From assembly GCF_005886875.1 (NCBI RefSeq), contig NZ_PNBY01000080.1:1-33055 (forward strand): 33,055 nt of DNA, written 5' to 3'. Each line of letters starts with the position of its first letter. Within the stretch, counting starts at the first letter, position 1. Origin of the DNA: Pseudoalteromonas aurantia (GTDB taxonomy: Bacteria; Pseudomonadota; Gammaproteobacteria; Enterobacterales; Alteromonadaceae). The notes below the pieces were generated by a model, which was not told where the DNA came from, made no database searches, and was given only the letters and a program-made list of their open reading frames with translations. This document shows, piece by piece, positions 18,701 through 26,312 of the stretch. A program made the position numbers and the translations under genes.

Positions 18701-18905
18701 TGCAGGCGCACGGCACAGCGTTGGGACAGGTGTAATGGGAGGTATGATTGCCGCGACATTCCTCGCTATATTCTTTGTCCCCTTGTTTTTCTTTTGGCTC
18801 ACTCGCCATAAACTAACAGAAACCAGAAATACGCAAGAATTAGCAGATGAAATTGCAATGCAACATAAAAAAGAACATGTCGAAACACAAGAAGGATTTG
18901 TTTAA
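15732..18905 (+). CDS. RND efflux permease (AcrB/MexB, HAE1 family)
   Basis: A 1057-residue inner-membrane proton-driven multidrug exporter, expected to be a trimer with 12 transmembrane helices and two large periplasmic loops. The N-terminus MFSRYFIDRPIFAFVISI is characteristic. Proton-relay residues are present: the TM4 aspartate pair in GIVVDDAIVV (about 408-409) and the TM10 lysine in GLASKNAILIVEYA (about 934). The start at 15732 follows GAAGGAGAG; an upstream ATG would overlap the adaptor. No outer-membrane factor gene follows; a terminator closes the unit, so a TolC-like channel encoded elsewhere must be shared. Expression is probably repressed by the divergent TetR-family protein. Confidence 0.95.
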   Translation: MFSRYFIDRPIFAFVISIVIVLAGLAAMRSLPVAQYPEIAPPVVQVTAAYPGASAEVLEQTVAAPIENAITGVEGMMYMSSTSTSAGATTIAVTFEIGTDVDQAAVDVNNRVKQVEARLPEETRRQGVQVTKGSSSFLQVHAFYSPDNTRTSLWTSNFVTMNILDRIKRIPGTTSVQIFGAKDYAMRVWLRPDIMSQLAVTVEEVAGAIREQNSQYAAGKIGATPTSEHAQELVYSVTAQGRLSTPEEFDNIIIRANPDGSNLRLKDVARVELGSKDYDFAGTLNGKEAVLLGIFLQPGANALDVADQVNRTIEELKTQFPAGLAHVTSYDTTRFVEVSIREVIITLVEAMGLVFLVVYLFLQNWRATLIPTLAVPVSLLGTFAGMFMLGYSINTLTLFGMVLSIGIVVDDAIVVLENVERIMHEQKSSARDAAIQAMKEVSGPVIAIVLVLCSVFVPIAFLGGLTGELFRQFAITISIAVSLSGVVALTMTPALCVLILKQEHKQTAVFFLWFNAWFTKITGKYVGAVSFMVRRGLLGLALVTAMITATGLLWKNTPGSLVPDEDQGYYVSAIFLPDGASLERTAKVVDEVIAAVQSNPANENVVAFTGFDFIGGGYKNSAATLFVTQKHWDEREIDTKSLVGELYIKTAHINEALVLAFNPPPIFGLGNTGGFEVYLQNKGAGGHEKLKQGMQLVMAEAQKSPVLASLQTLWRPNAPQLKVHMDREQARAMGVNINSAFTALGANLGTYYVNDFNKFGRAWQVLLSAEAEFRMTPEDVGRIYVKNNQGDMVPISAFTQVEYSRGPENLERYNNLSAVKLLGEAAPGYSSGQAIAEMERIAKLVLPPDMTYDWTGSAYQEKQSSGTTALALGLAVIMVFLILAALYERWSLPLSVLLALPFGTFGALISVWIAGLTNDVYFQIGLVTLLGLASKNAILIVEYALMKYQQGWSASAAALEAARLRFRPIIMTSLAFILGVVPLVLSSGAGAGARHSVGTGVMGGMIAATFLAIFFVPLFFFWLTRHKLTETRNTQELADEIAMQHKKEHVETQEGFV

Positions 18906-18926
18906 CTTTTAGCCTATGAGAAAATT

Positions 18927-18952
18927 CGCCAACTGCAAAGTTGGCGTTTTTT
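18927..18952 (+). terminator. Rho-independent terminator of RND operon
   Basis: A perfect 8-bp stem CGCCAACT/AGTTGGCG with a GCAA tetraloop and a run of T residues, 21 bp after the permease stop. Confidence 0.95.
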
Positions 18953-18999
18953 ATTATAAGCCGTTAAGATTAAATAAAAAGTCAGTTATAGAACTATAT

Positions 19000-19596
19000 A
19001 TGAGCGGTAGCCTACAAAGTACTTTCGATGAATACTTCCAAGTAGACGATAGTAATCAAGTCAATTTATTTGTCGTCCAGAGCACTCAAGTGCCACAAAC
19101 TCAAGCGGAACTCGAAAGCAATATTCCCGCTCTGTTCAAGCTCGCAAACGAGATCAATGAACTAGACAGTAACGCGTTACGACCATTAAGGAATTTAGGA
19201 GATGTCGCCACCGAGCTTGCCTCTTTTTTACAGGCTCAATCTCGAAAAATAGACCTTATAATGAGCCATATTTTAGCAACAGAGCAACCTGATGAAGACA
19301 ATGTCTACTGTGATAGTTATGGCGGAGGCGGTTTAAAGGTAACCTTACCGGAGAAAATGGCCATCGGAACGCATCTGAGAACAAAGCTTTTTTTAAACCA
19401 TGAAGCCAGCGCGATTTATTGTTATACACAGGTGATCGCAACTGAACGTCTTGAACCTCAAAAAATACAACATACCCTTGCCTTTGTTCAAATTAGAGAC
19501 TCAGACCAAGAACTCGTCGTAAGAGCAAGTCTACATGCACAAACTAGACAACTAAAAAAGCGTCAGTTAGCGCAGAATAAAGCACAAAGTAGCTGA
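19000..19596 (+). CDS. PilZ-like domain protein
   Basis: A 198-residue soluble protein. Residues 1-95 are helical (with IPALFKLANEINELDSNALRP-like sequence and AQSRKIDLIMSHIL). A beta-rich C-terminal part starts at YCDSYGGGGLKVTLPEKM (about 103-120), resembling the D/NxSxxG motif of PilZ c-di-GMP receptors. The partner RxxxR motif is not evident, so nucleotide binding is doubtful. The tail (about 182-198) is Lys/Gln-rich. The ATG at 19000 was preferred: an in-frame ATG at 18916 would run through the RND terminator. No good ribosome binding site is seen. It lies 54 bp upstream of aguA but its link to polyamines is unknown. Confidence 0.6.
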   Translation: MSGSLQSTFDEYFQVDDSNQVNLFVVQSTQVPQTQAELESNIPALFKLANEINELDSNALRPLRNLGDVATELASFLQAQSRKIDLIMSHILATEQPDEDNVYCDSYGGGGLKVTLPEKMAIGTHLRTKLFLNHEASAIYCYTQVIATERLEPQKIQHTLAFVQIRDSDQELVVRASLHAQTRQLKKRQLAQNKAQSS

Positions 19597-19650
19597 CAGC
19601 ATAGCTAAGAATGATAAACTTATTGCTTAGAAATTTATTTGTGTAACATC

Positions 19651-20688
19651 ATGAGCTTTAGACTTTTACCTGAATGGGCAACGCAAGATGCTACCATGCT
19701 TACGTGGCCCCATAAAAACACCGATTGGGTGGATATTTTATCTGATGTAGAGCCTGTCTACGTCACTTTGTGCCAACACATATCGCAAGTACAAAAGGTA
19801 CTGATTGTTGCCCACTCAGACGCGCTGAAAGTCCACATTTTCACTCTTTTAGCTGAAGCCGGCGTAGATATGAGCGCCATTGTCTTTGTGGTAGCTCCTT
19901 GTAATGACACATGGGCAAGAGATCACGGGCCGCTAACTACAGCCAACCATAACGGTGATTTACGCGTTATTGATTTCGTTTTCAATGGCTGGGGCAACAA
20001 GTATGTCGCAGACCTCGATAACAATATTAATAAACAACTTGCAGCGCAGGTTATGAATAAGCAAATCGCCTTTCACTCGAGTGAGTTTGTGCTTGAAGGC
20101 GGCGGTATTGAAATTAACGAATCAGGCGTCTTACTCTCTACATCTGAATGCTTGCTAAATCCAAATCGAAATCCAACGCTGAATCAAACACAGATTGAAA
20201 ACACATTATCTCAGCAGCTCGGTGCACGCACGTTTTTATGGGTTGATCATGGATACCTCGCAGGTGACGATACCGATAGCCATATCGATACGTTGGTTCG
20301 ATTCGCGCCTAACAACACCCTCGTGTATGTTGCTTGTGACAGTGCTGATGATGAGCACTTTAATGCCTTAACTGCAATGAAAATGCAACTAGAGTCATTT
20401 ATAACGGCGGATGGCAAACCTTATAATTTAATTCCTTTACCATGGCCAAAGCCGATTTTTAATAAAGACAATGAGCGCTTGCCAGCCACATATGCAAATT
20501 TTTTGATCTTAAATAACACGGTATTAGTACCAATATACGGCGATGAACATGACAGCTTAGCTGTTCAGCAAGTACAAAAAGCATACCCTAACCACACGGC
20601 AATAGGCATTGACTGTTCAGCACTTATTCATCAATTTGGTAGCTTGCATTGTATTACGATGCAACTACCACGTGGTTTTTTAAAGTAG
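19651..20688 (+). CDS. aguA: Agmatine deiminase
   Basis: It hydrolyses agmatine to N-carbamoylputrescine plus ammonia, the first step of the agmatine route to putrescine. A 345-residue member of the peptidyl-arginine deiminase-like family with a five-bladed pentein fold. Active-site elements are visible: DTWARDHGP (D86, D91), the EGGGIEIN loop (about 149-156), DDTDSHIDT with catalytic His211, and the nucleophile Cys334 in GSLHCITMQLPRG at the C-terminus. The ATG at 19651 gives the standard N-terminus MSFRLLPEWATQDATML; a TTG four codons upstream is less likely. It is 9 bases before aguB and co-transcribed with it. Confidence 0.94.
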   Translation: MSFRLLPEWATQDATMLTWPHKNTDWVDILSDVEPVYVTLCQHISQVQKVLIVAHSDALKVHIFTLLAEAGVDMSAIVFVVAPCNDTWARDHGPLTTANHNGDLRVIDFVFNGWGNKYVADLDNNINKQLAAQVMNKQIAFHSSEFVLEGGGIEINESGVLLSTSECLLNPNRNPTLNQTQIENTLSQQLGARTFLWVDHGYLAGDDTDSHIDTLVRFAPNNTLVYVACDSADDEHFNALTAMKMQLESFITADGKPYNLIPLPWPKPIFNKDNERLPATYANFLILNNTVLVPIYGDEHDSLAVQQVQKAYPNHTAIGIDCSALIHQFGSLHCITMQLPRGFLK

Positions 20689-20697
20689 GAACACACT

Positions 20698-21588
20698 ATG
20701 AGCGCTCAACCACTCAAAGTTGGCATTGTCCAACACAGTAATAGCGACGACTTAACCAGTAATATACAAAAAACAGAACAAGGTATTCGCGAAGCAGCAA
20801 GCAAAGGCGCCAAACTTGTGGTGCTACAAGAACTTCACCGTAGCTTATATTTTTGCCAATCTGAAGAAACAAATATTTTTGATTTAGCCGAGCCGATCCC
20901 TGGTCCAAGTACTGATTTTTATGGTCAATTAGCCAAAGAGCTCAACGTGGTGATAGTAACTTCTTTATTTGAAAAAAGAGCCACTGGCCTGTATCACAAT
21001 ACCGCCGTTGTCCTAGAGAGTGATGGCAGTATAGCCGGAAAGTATAGAAAAATGCATATTCCTGATGATCCCGGCTTTTATGAAAAATTTTATTTCACAC
21101 CCGGTGATATAGGATTTACACCAATACAGACATCTGTTGGGAAACTCGGCGTATTAGTTTGTTGGGATCAATGGTTCCCTGAAGCTGCGCGTCTAATGGC
21201 AATGGCCGGAGCCGAAATTTTAATTTATCCAACTGCCATCGGTTGGGACCCTCGAGACGACAAAGCTGAACAAATCAGACAACGAGATGCCTGGACCATT
21301 TCTCAGCGCGCCCATGCAATTGCTAACGGAGTTCCCGTCATCAGTGTAAACCGGGTTGGTCACGAGTCTGATCCAAGCAACCAAAGTGATGGAATATTAT
21401 TTTGGGGTAACTCTTTTGTGGCCGGCCCGCAAGGAGAAATGCTGCTACATGCAAGTGAAAACGAAGAACAAACCATGGTTGTAGAACTTGATCAAGCACG
21501 CAGTGAATCTGTGCGCCGTATTTGGCCTTATTTACGTGATAGACGAATCGACCACTATCAAGACCTTTCTAAGATTTACCGCGATTAA
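20698..21588 (+). CDS. aguB: N-carbamoylputrescine amidase
   Basis: It completes the agmatine pathway: N-carbamoylputrescine to putrescine, CO2 and ammonia. A 296-residue nitrilase-superfamily amidase with the catalytic triad clearly placed: Glu45 (VVLQELHRS), Lys118 (GKYRKMHIPDDPG) and Cys155 (GVLVCWDQWFPE). The length and the DDPGFYEKFYFTPGD loop match AguB of bacteria and plants. The start has an AGGA ribosome binding site. Together with aguA it forms a two-gene unit that makes putrescine from arginine-derived agmatine or scavenges agmatine. No arginine decarboxylase gene is in the window. Confidence 0.96.
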   Translation: MSAQPLKVGIVQHSNSDDLTSNIQKTEQGIREAASKGAKLVVLQELHRSLYFCQSEETNIFDLAEPIPGPSTDFYGQLAKELNVVIVTSLFEKRATGLYHNTAVVLESDGSIAGKYRKMHIPDDPGFYEKFYFTPGDIGFTPIQTSVGKLGVLVCWDQWFPEAARLMAMAGAEILIYPTAIGWDPRDDKAEQIRQRDAWTISQRAHAIANGVPVISVNRVGHESDPSNQSDGILFWGNSFVAGPQGEMLLHASENEEQTMVVELDQARSESVRRIWPYLRDRRIDHYQDLSKIYRD

Positions 21589-21617
21589 TAATTAGTATAA
21601 TAGATTAGGAGTACTCA

Positions 21618-24600
21618 ATGGCGTCAGCGCATTGGAGCGAATTACCTTGGGTTAAAAATTCACAGGATAAAATACACTGGGGCCAACTAAGCGGCAGTGG
21701 TTTAAGTATTGCATTAAGCGAAGGGATCAAAACCAACCCAGAATTGGTTGTTATCGTCACCCCAGATACGCCCTCTGCCCTGCGCCTTGAAACTGAGTTA
21801 GAGTATTTATTACCAGATTTACCGGTCATGGTCTTCCCTGATTGGGAAACACTTCCCTATGATCACTTTTCACCGCACCAAGACATCATATCGCAACGCT
21901 TAGCAACGCTAAATGCGCTTAAAAAGCAAAAACAAAGCGTGGTGATTGTCCCTGTAGCGACGTTAATGCTGCGAACAGCACCGCCGGCATTTATTTATGG
22001 CAATGCACTACAGTTTAAAGTAGGCGACACTGTTGATGCCCAGCAACTGAAAAACTCACTAACAGAAACAGGTTACCGCCACGTTCAACAAGTTATGGAA
22101 CATGGTGAATTTGCAGTTCGAGGCTCTATTGTTGATTTGTTTCCAATGGGAAGCCCGACGCCTTATCGCTTTGATTTTTTCGATGATGAATTAGATACTA
22201 TTCGTTTATTTGACATTGAAACTCAACGTTCAAGTGAAAAAGTAACTGAAATCGATTTATTACCTGCTCATGAATTTCCGACCAATGAAGAAGACATTGA
22301 GCGTTTTAGAGTTGGCTATCGCAGTGCATTTGGTGCCAGCGCAGAGCAAGACTCTATCTACATGCAAGTGACAAAAGGAAACTGGCCATCAGGGATAGAG
22401 TATTACCTGCCTTTATTTTATGAAAACTTAGGCACCATCTTCGATTATTTGCCCGACAACGCCACCATTATTCACTTGGGTGACATAGAAAATGCCGCTG
22501 AAGAGTTTTGGTTGGATGTATATAAACGTTACGAAAACAGAAAGGTAGACCCTCTTAGGCCGCTACTCGAACCGGTTCGTTTGTATCAACCGGTTGAAGA
22601 GTTATTTAAAAACTTTAATCGCCACCCTCGAATTCGCTTGAGTGAAGCCAAACTTGGCACCAAAGCTGGGCATACAAACTTATCAGCCAAAACGATTTCA
22701 AACGTTCGCATTGACCATAAACACACCGATCCCTATGCTGATATTTTAAAGTATATTGCTGCTCAGAAGAAACAAAAAGCACGCGTGGTATTCAGCGTAG
22801 AAACTGATGGGCGAAGAGAATCATTACTGACTTTGCTTAAACCAACAGGACTTAAGCTTAAAGAGTTCGACACCTTTCAAAAATTTATTAGCAGCAAAAG
22901 TGATGTGGGCTTAGTGGTAAGTCCCCTTGAGCAAAGCGTTTACCTCAGCGGTGAGCCTAGCTTAAGTATCATAACTGAACAAGAACTACTCGGTGTTAAA
23001 GTATCACAACGCCGCCGAAGAAAACACAAATACGAACAAGGACAAGACTCTTTGATCCGTAATTTAGCGGAACTCAAAGAAGGCCAGCCTATAGTGCACT
23101 TAGACCACGGTGTTGGCCGCTATCTTGGTCTACAAACCATAGATGCAGCTGGCATTGCCACAGAATTTGTCACCATCACGTATGCCAACGAAGCAAAACT
23201 ATATGTGCCTGTGTCTGCATTACATATGCTGAGCCGTTATTCCGGCGGTGAAGAGGCTTCAGCCCCACTTCATAGACTCGGATCTGACGTGTGGGAAAAA
23301 GCAAAAAGACGTGCTGCCGAAAAAGTGCGAGATGTTGCCGCAGAGCTGTTAGATATTTATGCGAAAAGACAAAGTAAACCCGGCTTTTCATTCAAAATAG
23401 ATGGCGCAGCTTATCGCGAATTCAGCGACAGCTTCCCATTTGAGGAAACAGATGATCAGCGAAACGCCATTGAAGCCGTGTTATCAGACATGCAATCTAA
23501 CCTAGCCATGGACCGCTTGGTATGTGGTGATGTAGGCTTTGGTAAAACAGAAGTTGCCATGCGTGGTGCTTTTGCAGCCGTTAACGACAACAAACAAGTT
23601 GCAGTACTGGTGCCTACTACTTTGCTTGCTCAACAACATTTTGAGAACTTTAAAGACCGTTTTGCTGATTTACCCATTGAAGTCGGTGTACTTTCTCGCT
23701 TTAACAGTGCAAAGGACCAAAAAGCCACCTTAGATAAGCTAAACGATGGCACCATAGACATCGTGATTGGCACGCACAAACTTATTCAAGAAAACATTAA
23801 GTTTAATGATTTAGGATTGCTCGTTGTTGATGAAGAGCACCGTTTTGGAGTGCGTCAGAAAGAGAAAATAAAGCAGCTGAGATCAGACGTGGACATACTA
23901 ACGCTTACTGCAACGCCCATTCCACGTACGTTAAATATGGCCATGAGCGGTATGCGCGACCTATCTATCATCGCCACGGCGCCAGCTAAACGCTTGGCAG
24001 TCAAAACTTTTGTTAAAGAACGTAATGACGATTTGATCCGGGAAGCTATTTTAAGAGAAATAAAACGGGGTGGCCAAGTCTACTTCTTGCACAATAATGT
24101 TGAAACTATTGAAAAAACAGCTTCTGATATTGCCGCATTGGTGCCTGAAGCAAGCGTAGCAGTAGCCCACGGCCAGATGAGAGAAAAAGAGCTTGAGCAG
24201 TTAATGGGAGACTTCTATCATCAAAAACACAATGTATTAGTCTGTACAACCATCATTGAAACTGGCATAGATATCCCATCAGCCAATACCATCATTATGG
24301 ACCGTGCTGACAAGCTCGGTCTTGCGCAATTGCACCAACTTCGTGGTCGAGTTGGGCGAAGCCATCATCAAGCCTATGCCTACTTACTCACTCGTAACAC
24401 TCAAACGTTAACCAAAGATGCCGTTAAGCGCTTGCAAGCTATCGAATCATTAGAGGTATTGGGCGCAGGCTTTGCACTCGCAACGCACGATTTAGAAATA
24501 CGAGGCGCAGGTGAACTGCTCGGTGACGACCAAAGCGGTCAAATTCAATCTATTGGTTTTACACTGTATATGGAAATGCTTGAACAAGCAGTTCAAGCAC

Positions 24601-25091
24601 TCAAAGATGGTAAAGAACCCACACTTGAAAACCTATTACAAAAACAATCAGATGTTGATTTAAAAGTACCAGCGTTACTGCCTGATGATTACATTCCAGA
24701 TGTGAACATCCGCTTGAGTATGTATAAACGTATCGCCAGTGCAACCGATTTAGTCGAACTCGATGAGTTGCAGGTTGAACTAATTGACCGATTTAGCCTG
24801 TTGCCTGATGCTGCTAAAAACCTATTTGCAATACAAGCTCTTAAACTTAAAGCGAGTCAACTTGGCATAAATAAAGTTGAAGCAAATATAAAAGGTGGTT
24901 ACTTTGAATTTAACAGCTCGACAAAGGTTAACCCAGCGTTCATTATAGGTTTGATACAAAGCAACTCGTCCATTTATAAAATGGAAGGCGCAAGCAAACT
25001 GCGTTTTGCAATAGAAGAGAAAAATGGCCAACAGAGAATGAAATTAATCAATGCAATGATGGATGATTTTCAGAAAAAGGCGCTAAATTAA
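21618..25091 (+). CDS. mfd: Transcription-repair coupling factor Mfd
   Basis: A 1157-residue ATP-dependent DNA translocase that removes stalled RNA polymerase at lesions and recruits UvrA. Domains in order: UvrB-like N-terminus (about 1-340, with the FPDWETLPYDHFSPHQD segment), RNA-polymerase interaction domain around VHLDHGVGRYLGLQ (about 495), and the RecG-like motor with Walker A GDVGFGKTEVAMR (about 635), DEEHRFG box (about 737), TATPIPRTL and motif VI region HQLRGRVGRS. The C-terminal TRCF domain covers about 1000-1150. The length is normal. It starts 29 bases after aguB with AGGAG; a TATAAT at 21596-21601 could give it an own promoter. The csiV gene begins directly at its stop. Confidence 0.97.
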   Translation: MASAHWSELPWVKNSQDKIHWGQLSGSGLSIALSEGIKTNPELVVIVTPDTPSALRLETELEYLLPDLPVMVFPDWETLPYDHFSPHQDIISQRLATLNALKKQKQSVVIVPVATLMLRTAPPAFIYGNALQFKVGDTVDAQQLKNSLTETGYRHVQQVMEHGEFAVRGSIVDLFPMGSPTPYRFDFFDDELDTIRLFDIETQRSSEKVTEIDLLPAHEFPTNEEDIERFRVGYRSAFGASAEQDSIYMQVTKGNWPSGIEYYLPLFYENLGTIFDYLPDNATIIHLGDIENAAEEFWLDVYKRYENRKVDPLRPLLEPVRLYQPVEELFKNFNRHPRIRLSEAKLGTKAGHTNLSAKTISNVRIDHKHTDPYADILKYIAAQKKQKARVVFSVETDGRRESLLTLLKPTGLKLKEFDTFQKFISSKSDVGLVVSPLEQSVYLSGEPSLSIITEQELLGVKVSQRRRRKHKYEQGQDSLIRNLAELKEGQPIVHLDHGVGRYLGLQTIDAAGIATEFVTITYANEAKLYVPVSALHMLSRYSGGEEASAPLHRLGSDVWEKAKRRAAEKVRDVAAELLDIYAKRQSKPGFSFKIDGAAYREFSDSFPFEETDDQRNAIEAVLSDMQSNLAMDRLVCGDVGFGKTEVAMRGAFAAVNDNKQVAVLVPTTLLAQQHFENFKDRFADLPIEVGVLSRFNSAKDQKATLDKLNDGTIDIVIGTHKLIQENIKFNDLGLLVVDEEHRFGVRQKEKIKQLRSDVDILTLTATPIPRTLNMAMSGMRDLSIIATAPAKRLAVKTFVKERNDDLIREAILREIKRGGQVYFLHNNVETIEKTASDIAALVPEASVAVAHGQMREKELEQLMGDFYHQKHNVLVCTTIIETGIDIPSANTIIMDRADKLGLAQLHQLRGRVGRSHHQAYAYLLTRNTQTLTKDAVKRLQAIESLEVLGAGFALATHDLEIRGAGELLGDDQSGQIQSIGFTLYMEMLEQAVQALKDGKEPTLENLLQKQSDVDLKVPALLPDDYIPDVNIRLSMYKRIASATDLVELDELQVELIDRFSLLPDAAKNLFAIQALKLKASQLGINKVEANIKGGYFEFNSSTKVNPAFIIGLIQSNSSIYKMEGASKLRFAIEEKNGQQRMKLINAMMDDFQKKALN

Positions 25092-25931
25092 ATGCATGGA
25101 GTAAAACGACAACTTGGTTTCATTATTGCGCTTGCATGGACGTTTAATGCCCACGCCGTGCGCTGGTTTGAAGTTGAGTTGATCGCATTTGAACAAAAGT
25201 CTTCCCCTTTATTACGCGAAGACTTTAGCTTGGAACATAAACCAATTGAAGGCAAAAACAAGCGAAACTTACTGTCAGAAGGCTTCAATGCACAAGGGCA
25301 ACAACAATGCTTAGCAGGCGATAGTTTTTTTGACCCACGACCATTAAGTGTCAAATTAACCAACGCCAATTCGTCATGGTTATGTAATGATGACGCGGAT
25401 TATTTAGCAAAATTTGATACGCTGCCAATAACGCCATATGCACTATCACAAGAACATATGGATAATATTTATTTGTTATCAAAACAACAACTGCAATTTG
25501 ATGACACGGTGAGTAAATTAAAACGCAAAGGCTTACAGCCACTATTGCATACTGGATGGCGATTTCCAGAGCAAAGCAAACGGCGCGCGCCATTTATTAA
25601 AATATTTGCCGGCAAACGTTTTGTAGAACCAGTTAGCTATCGTATATCGGAAGTTGTTTCGCAGCAGGGGTATGTGAGTTTATTACCCAATAAACTCGCC
25701 ATTGAACCAAGTGTTCATCAGGACAGCTGGCAAATTGAAGGGCTCATAAAAATACATGTTCGACATTATTTATATGTGACCACAGAGCTTGATATTCGAT
25801 ACGACATTGACACTGGCGATACACAAACAGCACGTATGTCACAATATACCAGAGTGTACAGTGGTGATTTGCATTACTTAGATCATCCAAAACTCGGGAT
25901 CATATTTCAAATTAGAAAGTACAAACACTAA
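25092..25931 (+). CDS. csiV: CsiV-family periplasmic protein
   Basis: A 279-residue exported protein with a signal peptide (hydrophobic 8-17, predicted cleavage after AHA at about 23). It belongs to the CsiV family: peptidoglycan-binding-like proteins found next to mfd in Vibrio, Shewanella and relatives, and needed in Vibrio cholerae to cope with certain D-amino-acid-based cell wall stress. The mature start VRWFEVELIAFEQ is characteristic, as is the C-terminal beta-rich half (SYRISEVVSQQGYVSLLPNK...). ATG immediately follows the mfd stop (TAAATG), indicating co-translation. The family function is known from other species; its role here is inferred from context. Confidence 0.85.
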   Translation: MHGVKRQLGFIIALAWTFNAHAVRWFEVELIAFEQKSSPLLREDFSLEHKPIEGKNKRNLLSEGFNAQGQQQCLAGDSFFDPRPLSVKLTNANSSWLCNDDADYLAKFDTLPITPYALSQEHMDNIYLLSKQQLQFDDTVSKLKRKGLQPLLHTGWRFPEQSKRRAPFIKIFAGKRFVEPVSYRISEVVSQQGYVSLLPNKLAIEPSVHQDSWQIEGLIKIHVRHYLYVTTELDIRYDIDTGDTQTARMSQYTRVYSGDLHYLDHPKLGIIFQIRKYKH

Positions 25932-25945
25932 CAATAGGAAAAGAC

Positions 25946-26194
25946 ATGAAAAAGCTAATAATTATTGCAGGGCTACTGACACTTGCTGGCTGTTCTAAAG
26001 TGACGCTTGAGAACTACAATAAAGTAGAAGTAGGAATGGATAAAGCTGCACTTGAACAGATCCTAGGCTCGGCAGACAACTGTGAAGAAAAAACACTGCA
26101 TACAAATTGTACTTGGGGTGATGACAACAAACACATAAAAGTCACACTAGTAACCGACAAAGTGACGCTGTACACCAAAAAAGGTCTTGAGTAG
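25946..26194 (+). CDS. Small lipoprotein, BamE/DUF3862-like
   Basis: An 82-residue lipoprotein: basic N-terminus MKK, hydrophobic core, lipobox LAGC (Cys16), then VTLENYNKVEVGMDKAALEQILGSADNC (residues about 19-46). This is the beta-alpha-alpha-beta pattern typical of the small outer-membrane lipoproteins BamE/OmlA and DUF3862. The spacing of two cysteines (about 46 and 55) suggests a disulfide. It starts 14 bases after csiV with an AGGAAAAGAC ribosome binding region. Exact function unknown. Probably the last gene of the mfd unit; hairpins follow. Confidence 0.8.
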   Translation: MKKLIIIAGLLTLAGCSKVTLENYNKVEVGMDKAALEQILGSADNCEEKTLHTNCTWGDDNKHIKVTLVTDKVTLYTKKGLE

Positions 26195-26204
26195 GTCGAA
26201 TTAT

Positions 26205-26236
26205 AGACGCAATCAGCATCAGATATGATTGCGTCT
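26205..26236. terminator. Hairpin between convergent genes (first)
   Basis: An 11-bp perfect stem AGACGCAATCA/TGATTGCGTCT with a 10-base loop, 11 bp after the lipoprotein stop. It lacks a T run, but its position between convergent units suggests termination for the mfd unit. Confidence 0.5.
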
Positions 26237-26255
26237 TATAACCGATTTCATTCAG

Positions 26256-26284
26256 TCATAGCCCTTATTTTCAGGTGGCTATGA
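26256..26284. terminator. Hairpin between convergent genes (second)
   Basis: An 8-bp stem TCATAGCC/GGCTATGA with a 13-base loop, about 30 bp past the FeoB-like gene stop on the minus strand. It lacks a T run and is a weak candidate terminator for that unit. Confidence 0.35.
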
Positions 26285-26312
26285 GTGAAGCCCGCACTTT
26301 AAAAACATCTTA

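Noticed and set aside
18916..18999. Upstream in-frame start for the PilZ-like protein
   Set aside because: The extra codons lie across the RND operon terminator (18927-18952), so they are unlikely to be translated.
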